A DNA stretch of 64,000 nt. It comes from Natroniella sp046097105 (lineage in GTDB: Bacteria; Bacillota; Halanaerobiia; Halobacteroidales; Halobacteroidaceae). The notes below the pieces were generated by a model. The model searched no databases. It worked only from the letters and a program-made list of their open reading frames with translations, and was not told the origin of the DNA. The stretch is taken from assembly GCF_046097105.1 (NCBI RefSeq), contig NZ_CP175562.1, positions 1,922,001 through 1,986,000 on the forward strand, read 5' to 3'. Below, in pieces: positions 51,487 to 60,196 of the stretch; position 1 is the stretch's first letter; each line of letters opens with the position of its first letter. Both the position numbers and the translations under genes were made by a program.

Positions 51487-52290
51487 ATGAACCAATCTTT
51501 TTTGAAACATAAACAAAATATTTTGCGAGGAATATCTATTATCTGTTTATTTATAATTTGGTGGTTATTAGCTGAATTTGGTCTCCAAAGTGATTTATTG
51601 GGCTTTGATACTACACGTTGGCCAACAGCATGGCAGGTAATTCAAGCCGGTCATAGCCTACTTACTCAACAACTATCAACTATGCTTAGACATATTGGTA
51701 ATTCTTTATATCGAGTCTTAGTTGGCTTTCTTCTAGCTGCAATTTTAGGTGTTCCCTTAGGTTTAGGCATTGGTTGGAATCAAATCATCAGAAATTTAAC
51801 ATTTCCTATCATTGAAATTCTGAGACCGATTCCACCTTTAGCTTGGATTCCAGTAATTTTAATTGCTTTTGGAACCAATACTACCATGATCTTTATCACT
51901 TTTATTGGTGCTTTCTTTCCAATCGTCTTAAATTCAATTCTAGGAGTTCAATCGGTAGAAGAAGTTGAGGTTCGTGCTGCCGAAAGCTTAGGTGCTGATG
52001 AAATAAGGCTCTTTAAAGAAGTTGTAATTCCTAAAGCTCTTCCTTCTGTTTTTACTGGCTTAAGTGTTGGAATGGGGATTGCTTGGATTTCAATTGTAGC
52101 TGCTGAAATGATTGCCGGAGATTACGGCTTAGGCTACTTCGTCTGGTCTATGTATAATACCTTAAATTATTCCCATGTAGTAATAGGTATGATCTTACTA
52201 GGTCTTTTAGGTTATCTTTGTAGTACTCTCATTCGTTATTTAGGAGCTAAATTAACCCCTTGGACCAAATTTCAGGGAGGTGACAAATAA
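51487..52290 (+). CDS. ABC transporter permease, sulfonate/nitrate/taurine type
   Basis: An inner-membrane permease of 267 aa in the SsuC/TauC/NrtB family, with six helices. Features are RHIGNSLYRVLVGFLLAAILG, EILRPIPPLAWIPVILIAFG and the EAA loop AAESLGADEIRLFKEVVIPKA. The longest frame adds 12 residues from 51451; the ATG at 51487 follows AAAGGAGGG. First of a permease-ATPase-binding protein set, 2 nt before the ATPase. Confidence 0.9.
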   Translation: MNQSFLKHKQNILRGISIICLFIIWWLLAEFGLQSDLLGFDTTRWPTAWQVIQAGHSLLTQQLSTMLRHIGNSLYRVLVGFLLAAILGVPLGLGIGWNQIIRNLTFPIIEILRPIPPLAWIPVILIAFGTNTTMIFITFIGAFFPIVLNSILGVQSVEEVEVRAAESLGADEIRLFKEVVIPKALPSVFTGLSVGMGIAWISIVAAEMIAGDYGLGYFVWSMYNTLNYSHVVIGMILLGLLGYLCSTLIRYLGAKLTPWTKFQGGDK

Positions 52291-52292
52291 CT

Positions 52293-53087
52293 ATGATTGA
52301 ATTTAAGAATGTGAATAAAATCTATCAAACACCTGACGGTGAACCATTTCCAGCTGTCAAAGATATATCTTTAACAATCAACGAAGGAGAATTTGCAACA
52401 ATACTTGGCCCTAGTGGTTGTGGGAAATCTACTTCTTTAAAGATGTTAGCGGGTTTTGAAAGACCTAGTTCTGGAGAAGTCTTAATTGATGGTTCTCCAA
52501 TTGAGGAACCCAATAGCAAACGTGCAGTAGTCTTTCAAGATAATAATGCTCTATTTGAATGGAAAACAGTCAAAGAAAATGTGATGTTTGGCCCTTTAGC
52601 TTGTGGTAAAAAAGAAGTAGAAGCTGAGGAAATTGCTAAAAAAAATCTCGCTTTAGTAGGCTTATTAGATCATTCTGAGCAATACCCTACTCAACTTTCT
52701 GGCGGGATGCAACAAAGAGTCTTGATTGCCCGTGCTCTAGCTAATAATCCTGATATTTTATTAATGGATGAGCCCTTTGGCGCCCTTGATGCTTTAACTA
52801 AAACATTATTACAAGAAAAATTACTTGAAATCTGGGAAGAGTCAGATGTAACTATCTATTTTATTACTCATGATGTAGAGGAGGCTGTCTTTTTGGGCCA
52901 ATCCATTCATGTTATGACAGCACATCCTGGTTCTATTAAACAAAGTTGGGAAAATAATTTATCATATCCTCGCGACCTTGAATTAAGGGAATCTGAAGAA
53001 TTCAGAAACCTTAAAAATGAAGTTTTAGAAGCAATTTATGAGGAGTCAGTAACTGCTTCTCAACAAAAGTTCGCTCAAACCATTTAA
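52293..53087 (+). CDS. ABC transporter ATP-binding protein, sulfonate/nitrate/taurine type
   Basis: A 264-aa ATPase. Walker A GPSGCGKST, Q-loop VVFQDNNALFEWKT, signature LSGGMQQRVLIARAL, Walker B ILLMDEPFGALD, H-loop FITHDVEEAVFLG. The strings typical of SsuB/TauB/NrtD are present (FGALDALTK, HVMTAHPGSI). It uses the ATG 2 nt after the permease stop, with AGGGAGGTGA in the end of that gene as ribosome binding site. Confidence 0.92.
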   Translation: MIEFKNVNKIYQTPDGEPFPAVKDISLTINEGEFATILGPSGCGKSTSLKMLAGFERPSSGEVLIDGSPIEEPNSKRAVVFQDNNALFEWKTVKENVMFGPLACGKKEVEAEEIAKKNLALVGLLDHSEQYPTQLSGGMQQRVLIARALANNPDILLMDEPFGALDALTKTLLQEKLLEIWEESDVTIYFITHDVEEAVFLGQSIHVMTAHPGSIKQSWENNLSYPRDLELRESEEFRNLKNEVLEAIYEESVTASQQKFAQTI

Positions 53088-53144
53088 TTTAATCTACTCT
53101 TTTCTTCTATTAGTTAGTTAACATTACTATCTAAAGGAGGGATT

Positions 53145-54176
53145 ATGATGTTTAACCTATTTAATAAATCAAGTTTGTTATTAAGTTTAATCTTAATTGT
53201 AGGATTATTACTTACTACCGCTGGTTGTGGAGCACCTGCTGAAGAAGAGTTAGGTGTTGCTTTTCAACCCCACTACTATCCTGCTGTAAGTGGTATTTTA
53301 AGTAATAACCAAGAAATTGATACTTTGGATCATGAAATTACAGTTGATTATAGTAGTTACTTATCAGGTTCTGATATGATCAGTAGTATGATTGCTCAGG
53401 ATCAAACAATCGGTTATATGGGAGATATGCCTGGTTTAGTAGCTGCAGATAATGAACAATTGGAAGGTGTAATTATTGCTAAAGATGTCTGGTCTCCAGG
53501 TGCTACAACTTCAATTCTCACTCGCGAAGGTGAGTTCGATTCCATAAAAGACTTAGATGATTCAGATATAGAGGTCAGAGTTAATCAATATAGTTATTCA
53601 CACCGTTTTATCCTTCATGTAATGGAGGAGGAAGGATTTAAAAATCTAAGCACAGATAATCTATTAGATGGTTCTCCTACTACTATGTTAACTCAATTAG
53701 AAAATGGTGACATTGATGCAGCTGTTGTGTGGGAACCATTCGTATCTGAAATATTAGAGCGAAGCAGAGAAGTTAATGATTTCGAGGCAGAAGTTTTGGC
53801 AAGTGGTCAAGATTATCAAGATTTTGAAGATCTGTCAGTAGTAGTTGCTCATCCAGATACTTTAGAGAATAATCCACAAGCTGTCGTTGCTTGGCTAAAG
53901 AACCATTTAAAAATGCAAGAGATTATTAATAATCAACCAAAAAGAGCTGTTGAATTACTATCTGAACCACATACTTCTTACTCTAATTGGATTGCTAAAA
54001 GAAGCTTAGATACTTTTGGTGAAGTCAATGCTTCTTTATCCGATAGAGATATGGAAGTTTTAGCAGATGGTACTTCCTTCTTACAAGAACAGGGTATTAT
54101 TTCAGATGATTTCAATTTAGAAGAGCAGGTTGATCTGTCCTATTTAGAAGAAGCACTTAATGAGTTAGAAGAATAA
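53145..54176 (+). CDS. ABC transporter substrate-binding lipoprotein, sulfonate/nitrate type
   Basis: A 343-aa lipoprotein: membrane segment of the signal at about 12-27 and lipobox TTAGC. The mature part has the NMT1/SsuA-like plan: ITVDYSSYLSGSDMISSMIAQ, IGYMGDMPGLVAA, then IKDLDDSDIEVRVNQYSYSHRF and MLTQLENGDIDAAVVWEPF. The ligand cannot be read from the sequence; the family takes sulfonates, taurine, nitrate, bicarbonate or thiamine precursors. It starts at either of two adjacent ATGs behind AAAGGAGGG. The TauE-like exporter gene downstream would fit a sulfonate or other organosulfur compound. Confidence 0.87.
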   Translation: MMFNLFNKSSLLLSLILIVGLLLTTAGCGAPAEEELGVAFQPHYYPAVSGILSNNQEIDTLDHEITVDYSSYLSGSDMISSMIAQDQTIGYMGDMPGLVAADNEQLEGVIIAKDVWSPGATTSILTREGEFDSIKDLDDSDIEVRVNQYSYSHRFILHVMEEEGFKNLSTDNLLDGSPTTMLTQLENGDIDAAVVWEPFVSEILERSREVNDFEAEVLASGQDYQDFEDLSVVVAHPDTLENNPQAVVAWLKNHLKMQEIINNQPKRAVELLSEPHTSYSNWIAKRSLDTFGEVNASLSDRDMEVLADGTSFLQEQGIISDDFNLEEQVDLSYLEEALNELEE

Positions 54177-54241
54177 ATTCCTTTTATAATTTTTATTAAA
54201 AAATTATTTATAACCCCATAATTTTCTTAACATTTAAGAAG

Positions 54242-54270
54242 GAACATAGGATTAATCCTATGTTCTTTCT
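54242..54270 (+). terminator. Terminator between the ABC importer and the TauE-like gene
   Basis: GAACATAGG pairs with CCTATGTTC around ATTAAT, followed by TTTCT. Confidence 0.7.
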
Positions 54271-54307
54271 ATTTATAAGTTAACTAAAATCTTTAGGAGG
54301 AATTAAG

Positions 54308-55048
54308 ATGTTAGTTATCCTATTTATCTGTTCAATCTTGATTGGATTATCGATTGGTATGATAGGAATTGGTGGAGTATTTTTGACTCCAACATTAATC
54401 TTATTACTTGAACTGCCAATTTCAACTGCTATGGGAACCTCTTTAGCTACTTTTATCGGCACTGGGTTATTGGGAAGTTATATCTATCATCAGGAAGGCA
54501 ATATTGACTGGCCTGCTGCTTTATTATTAGGTAGTACTAGCATTGTTGGGGCAATAATTGGCTCTCAAATCAATTTAGCTATTTCTGAAGAAATATTACA
54601 ATTAATTTTAGCTATCTTTCTAGCTTTGGTTGGTTTTAGTATATTTTTGAGAAAAAAACTTCCTATCCTAAATTCTAATTACTCACCTCAACTAACTACT
54701 AAACTAAATAAGATAACCTTTTCTTTACTTGGGGTTAGTGTCGGTATCATCTCTGGATTATTAGGAGTAGGAGGACCTGTTTTATTGGTTCCCATTCTAA
54801 TTTTATTAGGTTGGCCAATGTTAACAGCAGTTGGCGTCAGCCAAGTAGTCAGTATTTTTGCAGCAGTTTCTGGAACAATCAACTACTTGCTAACAGGTAA
54901 TGTTAGAATTAGATTAGCAACCTTAATCCTAACTGGAGAATTAATCGGCGTCTTGAGCGGTGGTTATTTGGCCCACCGACTCAATAATAAACATCTTAAA
55001 TTAATCTTAAGTTGCTCATTAATTGGGCTCAGTATTTACTTTTTATAA
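54308..55048 (+). CDS. TauE/SafE family sulfite/sulfonate exporter-like protein
   Basis: A 246-aa membrane protein with about seven to eight helices in two homologous halves: GLSIGMIGIGGVFLTPTLILLL near the start, and GIISGLLGVGGPVLLVPIL in the second half, both with the G-x-G-G-G repeat of the family. Substrates in characterised members include sulfite, sulfoacetate and other small organosulfur anions. ATG behind TTAGGAGG. Separated from the ABC genes by a hairpin, but reads in the same direction; a functional link is plausible, not shown. The 160-bp MITE copy 2 lies right after it. Confidence 0.85.
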   Translation: MLVILFICSILIGLSIGMIGIGGVFLTPTLILLLELPISTAMGTSLATFIGTGLLGSYIYHQEGNIDWPAALLLGSTSIVGAIIGSQINLAISEEILQLILAIFLALVGFSIFLRKKLPILNSNYSPQLTTKLNKITFSLLGVSVGIISGLLGVGGPVLLVPILILLGWPMLTAVGVSQVVSIFAAVSGTINYLLTGNVRIRLATLILTGELIGVLSGGYLAHRLNNKHLKLILSCSLIGLSIYFL

Positions 55049-55062
55049 ATTTTTAGGCTATC

Positions 55063-55222
55063 TTGATATACAGTGGCACTTTTCGTTCATAAAATAATGT
55101 GTTTTTGTAGGGGTGACTCTCCGTGGTCGCCCGTGATTTAACATGGGCAGGCACAGAGACCTGCCCCTACAAATATCATTTCTACCCGCCAAATCAAAAG
55201 TGCCACAATATTATAATAAAAC
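55063..55222. mobile_element. 160-bp MITE-like element, copy 2
   Basis: Same as 21240-21399 with 6 substitutions and no gap. It inserts between convergent genes, 14 nt after the TauE-like stop and 6 nt before the stop of the next gene. Confidence 0.8.
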
Positions 55223-55228
55223 ATGAAT

Positions 55229-56029
55229 TCACTCTATATTTAATACCCGATTACACTGTTCATCACACAGATTACAATCTTTTTTATTATCCTCTAAAGC
55301 TGGCTCTCCTTTTATCTCTTTAATCAAGCTCATAGTCTCTTTTATTTGCTCTTCTTCACCTTCAATAGCTAAAGTGATTGCTCCAGTTGAGCCACCAACC
55401 CCTCCAGCAGCAATCTGCTCTGATTTAACTCCAGTCAAAATCTTCAACGCTTCTAACTCAGTAACAATCTTACCATTACTAATTGGAATTAAGCCCACTT
55501 TCATTCCTAATGAGTAATCAATCCGCTCAATTCCTACCATCTTACTGGCTTGTTGGACTGAATTTATTCTCTTTTCTAAACTAACTGGAATAATTAATTG
55601 AGAACCTCTAGCTAATAAAATCCCTAATGAAGAACCAACCGTTCCCCCTTCACAATTAGCTGCTAATACTCCTGCTACTCCCTGAGCATCAAAAGCATTG
55701 GCCCCTTTAATAAAGACATCTTGATTTCCGAAAGAATCTAAAAATTTCAACCAATCTTCTTGTTCTTGACCTGCTTCTAGAGTTAAAGGCTCAATTCTTT
55801 GTTCTGGATCAGTAACACAAGGAAGACCTTGATTTATAGTGCCTGCTGTATAATAGCCTTTTCTTAATTTCTTACCTGTCAGCTCTTCTACTATATAACC
55901 ATTAGTCGTTCCTCCAGCTATAATAATTTTATGCTGCTTTAAAGCCCTCTTTACTTCTGGCAACTCCTTAACTCCTTTAGCAATCAATCGCTTTGATTCT
56001 GGGACTGTTAAAGTGAATGTTGCTAACAT
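55229..56029 (-). CDS. Conserved hypothetical protein (266 aa) with cysteine-rich tail
   Basis: Starts MLATFTLTVPESKRLIAKGV. The body contains IIIAGGTTNGYIVEELTGKK, FIKGANAFDAQGVAGVLAANCEGG, RGSQLIIPVSLEK and AAGGVGGSTGAITLAIEGEE. These Gly-rich loops suggest a nucleotide- or cofactor-binding fold. The tail CNLCDEQCNRVL has three closely spaced cysteines that could hold a metal. No signal peptide. I have seen similar unannotated proteins in anaerobes and methanogens but cannot name a family. ATG with GGGAGGGG. Confidence 0.7.
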   Translation of the reverse strand: MLATFTLTVPESKRLIAKGVKELPEVKRALKQHKIIIAGGTTNGYIVEELTGKKLRKGYYTAGTINQGLPCVTDPEQRIEPLTLEAGQEQEDWLKFLDSFGNQDVFIKGANAFDAQGVAGVLAANCEGGTVGSSLGILLARGSQLIIPVSLEKRINSVQQASKMVGIERIDYSLGMKVGLIPISNGKIVTELEALKILTGVKSEQIAAGGVGGSTGAITLAIEGEEEQIKETMSLIKEIKGEPALEDNKKDCNLCDEQCNRVLNIE

Positions 56030-56074
56030 AACTTACCCACCCCTCCCTATATTGAATTAGCCATCTCTAAAATA

Positions 56075-56449
56075 TTAATATTTTTTATAACTTTTACTAA
56101 ATGGAGTAAAAGCCAAAGAAGCAAGCTTTAAATGTTGTTTTGCAAAAGGTAAACCAATAATAGTAATTCCAAACACAACCGCTAATATCAAATGAGTTAA
56201 AGCAGTCCAAATTCCTCCAAATAATAACCAGACCAAATTCATCACTAATGATAACAAGCCGGTAGTCTGGCTAGTAGGAACAATTCGTTTTCCAAAAGGC
56301 CAAGCAGCTACCCAGGATAGCTTTATGACTTGAATTCCAAATGGAATCCCTATAATCGTTAAGCATAATGCAATCCCCCCTAACAAATATTCCAGCAAGA
56401 TTGCCCAACCACCCAATATAAACCAGAGTAGATTTCCTAGAAATTTCAT
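56075..56449 (-). CDS. YccF domain-containing inner-membrane protein
   Basis: A 124-aa membrane protein with two copies of the YccF unit: NLLWFILGGWAILLEYLLGG followed by IGIPFGIQVIKLSWVAAWPFGK, and the second NLVWLLFGGIWTALTHLIL with IGLPFAKQHLKLASLAFTPF. Four helices are expected. Function unknown in the family. It is 45 nt downstream of the next gene's start side in a small minus-strand group with no clear operon signal. Confidence 0.88.
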   Translation of the reverse strand: MKFLGNLLWFILGGWAILLEYLLGGIALCLTIIGIPFGIQVIKLSWVAAWPFGKRIVPTSQTTGLLSLVMNLVWLLFGGIWTALTHLILAVVFGITIIGLPFAKQHLKLASLAFTPFSKSYKKY

Positions 56450-56538
56450 TTGTTTCTCCCTTCTATACGATAATTAATTACTAAAAATTATAGATTTTTA
56501 ACTCCTATTATTATTATAACATAATTAAATTAAAAAAG

Positions 56539-56563
56539 TAGGGGCCAATATACAAAGCCCCTA
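56539..56563 (-). terminator. Terminator of the flavin reductase gene
   Basis: TAGGGGC (56539-56545) pairs with GCCCCTA (56557-56563); on the minus strand CTTTTTTAA follows. Confidence 0.7.
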
Positions 56564-56598
56564 TCTCTTATTTAACCTTTAAAACTTATATTCTAGCT

Positions 56599-57108
56599 TT
56601 ACTCCAGATAAGTAGCTACAATCTCTCCAAAATAGAGCATATGATAATCATCTTGATTATCTTCTGAGTACCATTTTGTCTGGTAATCCTTCTTCAATTT
56701 ACCAACGTCCATCTCTTGTCTAAATTTAACCTGACATTCATAATGTAATTGACAACCTTTAATTAGCGGTACATCCACTTTTTTACCAGGTATAGTTTTC
56801 AAGTTACATTCCTTAAACTTATCATAATCACGCCCTGACTCAGTACCACAAAAGTTAAGTTCCTCGTTCATCTTCTCTCCCAGTGGAATACTAACTGTGA
56901 ATTGCCCACTCTCTGCAAGCAGTTGATATGTATGACGAGATTCTCTCACCAATACCGTAAAGATAGGTTTGGCCCAGATGTAACCAATACTTCCCCACCC
57001 AATGGTCATTGTATTTATTTCACCTTCAGCTTTAACCGTCAAGAAAGCTCCTTTAGATAATCCAGCCATAGCTTCTTCTAAATACTCATTATAACTTATT
57101 TTTTGCAA
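56599..57108 (-). CDS. Flavin reductase-like FMN-binding protein
   Basis: A 169-aa split-barrel flavoprotein. KGAFLTVKAEGEINTMTIGWGSIGYIW and KPIFTVLVRESRHTYQLL match the flavin reductase/FlaRed family common in clostridia, followed by FTVSIPLGEKMNEELNFCGTESG. It binds FMN as a dimer and probably reduces flavin or another acceptor; specific partner unknown. ATG with AAAGGAGGG upstream. Single gene with terminator. Confidence 0.88.
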   Translation of the reverse strand: MQKISYNEYLEEAMAGLSKGAFLTVKAEGEINTMTIGWGSIGYIWAKPIFTVLVRESRHTYQLLAESGQFTVSIPLGEKMNEELNFCGTESGRDYDKFKECNLKTIPGKKVDVPLIKGCQLHYECQVKFRQEMDVGKLKKDYQTKWYSEDNQDDYHMLYFGEIVATYLE

Positions 57109-57251
57109 ACTATCCCTCCTTTATTGATAACTTAAGCTTAAGTTTGAAGCTAAGCCAACCATTAGAAAAATAAAGATTTAGCTCTTACTTAAACTTAATC
57201 TCAAACTAAAACTTAAATGATCTTTATTCATTAACCCCGATAGTTAGTACC

Positions 57252-58067
57252 TTATCCCACCAATTTTCTATCAACAGCCTGAGCAACCCGCTTCAATTCC
57301 ATAGTTAAATCACCGAAACCTTCTGGTAATAAAGACTGTTGTCCATCACATAAAGCCTCTTCAGGTCGTGGGTGGATCTCCACAATAACCCCATCTGCTC
57401 CAGCAGTAATTCCTGCCTTAGCTAAAGGGCTTACTAAACTTCTCTTACCAGTTCCGTGGCTGGGATCAATAATGATTGGTAAGTTAGTAACTTCTTTAAT
57501 TAAAGCAATTGCATTTAAATCAAGAGTATTTCTCGTGGCAGTTTCAAAAGTTCTAATCCCACGTTCACATAAGATTACTCTTGGGTTACCATGAGAAATA
57601 ATATACTCTGCTGCTAGTAACCACTCCTTAATTGTAGCAGCATATCCTCGCTTTAACATCACTGGTGTATCTATCTGACCTAATTTCTTTAATAGCCCAT
57701 AATTTTGCATATTACGAGATCCAATCTGTAAAATATCAGCATACGAATTGACCAGCTCTAAATCTTCTGAATCCATAACTTCAGTAACAATCTTAAGACC
57801 CGTCTTCTCTCTAGCCTCTGCTAATAATTCCAGCCCTTTTTCACCTAACCCTTGAAAGCTATGTGGAGAAGTGCGAGGCTTGAAAGCACCACCTCGTAAA
57901 ATCTGACCTCCATTCTTTTTAACTTCCTCTGCTGTTTCTAATAACTGCTCTCTACCTTCCACAGCACACGGGCCAGCCATAACTACCAACTCTTTACCAC
58001 CAATTTTCAAATCATCGCCTATCTTAATCACATTATGCTTATTCTCTACTCCTAAACTACTCAGCAT
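57252..58067 (-). CDS. aroF: 3-deoxy-7-phosphoheptulonate (DAHP) synthase, AroF/KDO8PS-like type
   Basis: The first enzyme of the shikimate pathway: PEP + erythrose 4-phosphate to DAHP. The 271 aa show VVMAGPCAVEGREQLLE, ILRGGAFKPRTSPHSFQGLG, DILQIGSRNMQNYGLLK, VMLKRGYAATIKEWLLAAEY, ILCERGIRTFE and IIDPSHGTGKR. This is the type I-beta branch, without the chorismate mutase fusion or N-terminal ferredoxin-like domain of some relatives. The ATG at 58067 is 9 nt after AAAGGGGAG; a TTG at 58076 overlaps the site. A T-box leader upstream controls it by amino acid supply. Confidence 0.94.
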   Translation of the reverse strand: MLSSLGVENKHNVIKIGDDLKIGGKELVVMAGPCAVEGREQLLETAEEVKKNGGQILRGGAFKPRTSPHSFQGLGEKGLELLAEAREKTGLKIVTEVMDSEDLELVNSYADILQIGSRNMQNYGLLKKLGQIDTPVMLKRGYAATIKEWLLAAEYIISHGNPRVILCERGIRTFETATRNTLDLNAIALIKEVTNLPIIIDPSHGTGKRSLVSPLAKAGITAGADGVIVEIHPRPEEALCDGQQSLLPEGFGDLTMELKRVAQAVDRKLVG

Positions 58068-58109
58068 TACAATCAACTCCCCTTTAATAATTTACAATCA
58101 ACATCTAAA

Positions 58110-58420
58110 CAAAACAAATAGAAAAAACCTACCTTGCCATCCTCATATAGGACGAAACAAGATAGGTTTAAGTTCCGTGGTACCACCCTAATTGGCCATT
58201 AATATTGACCCACTAGTTTGAATAACGATTTGTTTACCGATATAACTTACTAAAAAGTTCAGTTATACAGCTCCAGAGCGAAATTTCAATTAAAGTTCCT
58301 TAGAGATGTTCCCAGCCGATGACATCCCCTCTCTACAAGAAAAGCCTTCAATTTACTTAACTCCTTCTTCGCTTTTAAGTTATTTATTTGTTCGAGTAAT
58401 CATTATTGTTTATGTTGCTA
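58110..58420 (-). promoter_or_regulatory. T-box riboswitch of aroF, probably tRNA-Phe responsive
   Basis: On the minus strand, AGGGTGGTACCACGG (58189-58175) is the antiterminator T-box bulge. The competing terminator follows: AACCTATCTTG with CAAGGTAGGTT, then TTTTTT (58124-58169). Stem I is visible: AAUUGAAG/CUUUAAUU upper helix, loop-E strands AGUA and GAA, and basal AGCG/CGCU. The bases after GAA read A-UUU-C, so the specifier is UUU or UUC (Phe). Confidence 0.88.
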
Positions 58421-58423
58421 CCC

Positions 58424-58452
58424 ATTTTAACAGTTGAAATTTAATCTGTCAA
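58424..58452 (-). promoter_or_regulatory. Promoter of the aroF T-box transcript
   Basis: On the minus strand TTGACA (58452-58447), 17 nt, TAAAAT (58429-58424). Confidence 0.75.
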
Positions 58453-58483
58453 GAGCAATTTTATATTTATAATATACTTTTGA

Positions 58484-60148
58484 TTATTGAACTGTTTGTT
58501 CGACCCCTTTTACTTCTTGTAAAGTCAAAGAAATATCAGCAGTTTGATCACTAATATGCTCCAAACTATCAAGTACTTCTAAATAAATAATACCTGCACT
58601 AGGGATACAAATTTCTTGACCTAGCCGCTCTAAATGTTTATCTCTATACTTTAATTCTAACTCATCCATCTTTTCTTCAACAGCAATAATCTCATCAACC
58701 AATGCTAAATCACCTTCTTTTAATAACGAAATGGTCTTTTCTAATAAATTAAAGATGATTAAAAAACTTTCTTTAAGACTCTGCTCTGCTTCTTCAGAAA
58801 AAACAATTTTATCATTTAAATCATGTAGCACTAAATCAGAGATCTCATCAGCATCATCTGCTATACTTTCTATGGCATCAATTATTGCAAAATACATATC
58901 AATCGTTTGTACATCAATTCTTGATAATTTAGCTTGGGGAATTCTAGTCAAAAATACCAATAACTCTTCTTCTAATTCATTAATAATCTCTTCTTTAGAT
59001 TTAACTGTTTCAGCCAACTCTCGATCTTTATTTAAAAATGCATCGGCAGCATCTCTGACCATATCACGAGAGATTTCAAACATCCTAATTACTTCATTAC
59101 TGAGTTGGTTAACAGCAACACTGGGAGTCTCTAACATTCTTCCATCTAAATAACTCAAGCCACGCTTCAGAGACATATCCTCTCCTGGAACAATATGTTC
59201 AACTGCTCGAACCATAAAACCAACAAAAGGCAACCATAATAAAGTATTTAAAATATTAAAAATCGTATGCGTATTAGCAACTAACCGAGTAGGAGTAGTT
59301 GTAAAACCAAAGAGTTCAGAAACATTAATTAAAGCCACCTCAATCGTTGCTGCAAAATCAGGAATTATATATAATAAGGCCAGCACAACAAGTGAGCCTA
59401 ATACATTAAAGATAAAGTGACCAGCAGCTGCTCGCTTAGCATTAATACTTGCTCCAATAGCAGATAAAATTGCTGTTACAGTTGTTCCAATATTACTCCC
59501 TAAAATAATCGGAATTCCAGCTTGAAAACTGATAGCCTCTACTGCAAAAAGTCCTAATAAGATCCCCATAGCAGCGGTACTGCTCTGAACAGCCACTGTG
59601 GTTACTGCTCCAATTAGAACTCCTAAGATTGGGTACTGGGCAAATCTCTCCATTAGATCGAAAAAGACAGGCGAATCACGCAATGGTCTCATAGTATCAC
59701 TCATTACATTCATCCCTAAAAATAGAATTCCAAAACCTAATAAGACCTGACCTAGATACTTGATTTTTGGTTTTTTCGCAAATAAATGAATAAAGAAACC
59801 AAGAGCTATAAAATGAAAAGCATAACCTCCTAAATCAAAAGCAACCATCTGAGCTGTAATTGTAGTACCAACATTGGCCCCCATAATTACCCCAATTGAT
59901 TGGACTAGAGTCATTAAACCAGCATTCACAAAACCAACTACCATTACACTGGTTGCACTACTACTTTGAACAATAGATGTTACACCTGCTCCTACTAAAA
60001 CCCCCATCACTCGATTCGTCGTCAAAGCTGCTAATAAGCTCTTAAGTTTCTTTCCAGCCGTTTTCTGTAAGCCTTCACTCATCTGTGTCATCCCATAGAT
60101 GAACAGACCTAAACCACCTAAAAAAGTAAAGATCATTTCACCAGACAA
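58484..60148 (-). CDS. Na/Pi cotransporter family protein with PhoU-like domain
   Basis: A 554-aa protein. Residues about 1-310 form the NptA-type transporter with the paired QSSSAT/QSSTAA motifs (SIVQSSSATSVMVVGF, VAVQSSTAAMGILLG) and GANVGTTITA and GSNIGTTVTAI. Residues about 340-554 are a helical PhoU-like domain with heptad-type charged helices. Such proteins take up (or in E. coli YjbB export) phosphate with Na+. A sodium-driven system fits a halophile, but this is family-level inference. Start ATG; it stands alone. Confidence 0.9.
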   Translation of the reverse strand: MSGEMIFTFLGGLGLFIYGMTQMSEGLQKTAGKKLKSLLAALTTNRVMGVLVGAGVTSIVQSSSATSVMVVGFVNAGLMTLVQSIGVIMGANVGTTITAQMVAFDLGGYAFHFIALGFFIHLFAKKPKIKYLGQVLLGFGILFLGMNVMSDTMRPLRDSPVFFDLMERFAQYPILGVLIGAVTTVAVQSSTAAMGILLGLFAVEAISFQAGIPIILGSNIGTTVTAILSAIGASINAKRAAAGHFIFNVLGSLVVLALLYIIPDFAATIEVALINVSELFGFTTTPTRLVANTHTIFNILNTLLWLPFVGFMVRAVEHIVPGEDMSLKRGLSYLDGRMLETPSVAVNQLSNEVIRMFEISRDMVRDAADAFLNKDRELAETVKSKEEIINELEEELLVFLTRIPQAKLSRIDVQTIDMYFAIIDAIESIADDADEISDLVLHDLNDKIVFSEEAEQSLKESFLIIFNLLEKTISLLKEGDLALVDEIIAVEEKMDELELKYRDKHLERLGQEICIPSAGIIYLEVLDSLEHISDQTADISLTLQEVKGVEQTVQ

Positions 60149-60196
60149 AATAAAACCTCTCCCCTCTAAAGACTCTTATAATGCCAAACTAAGTAA

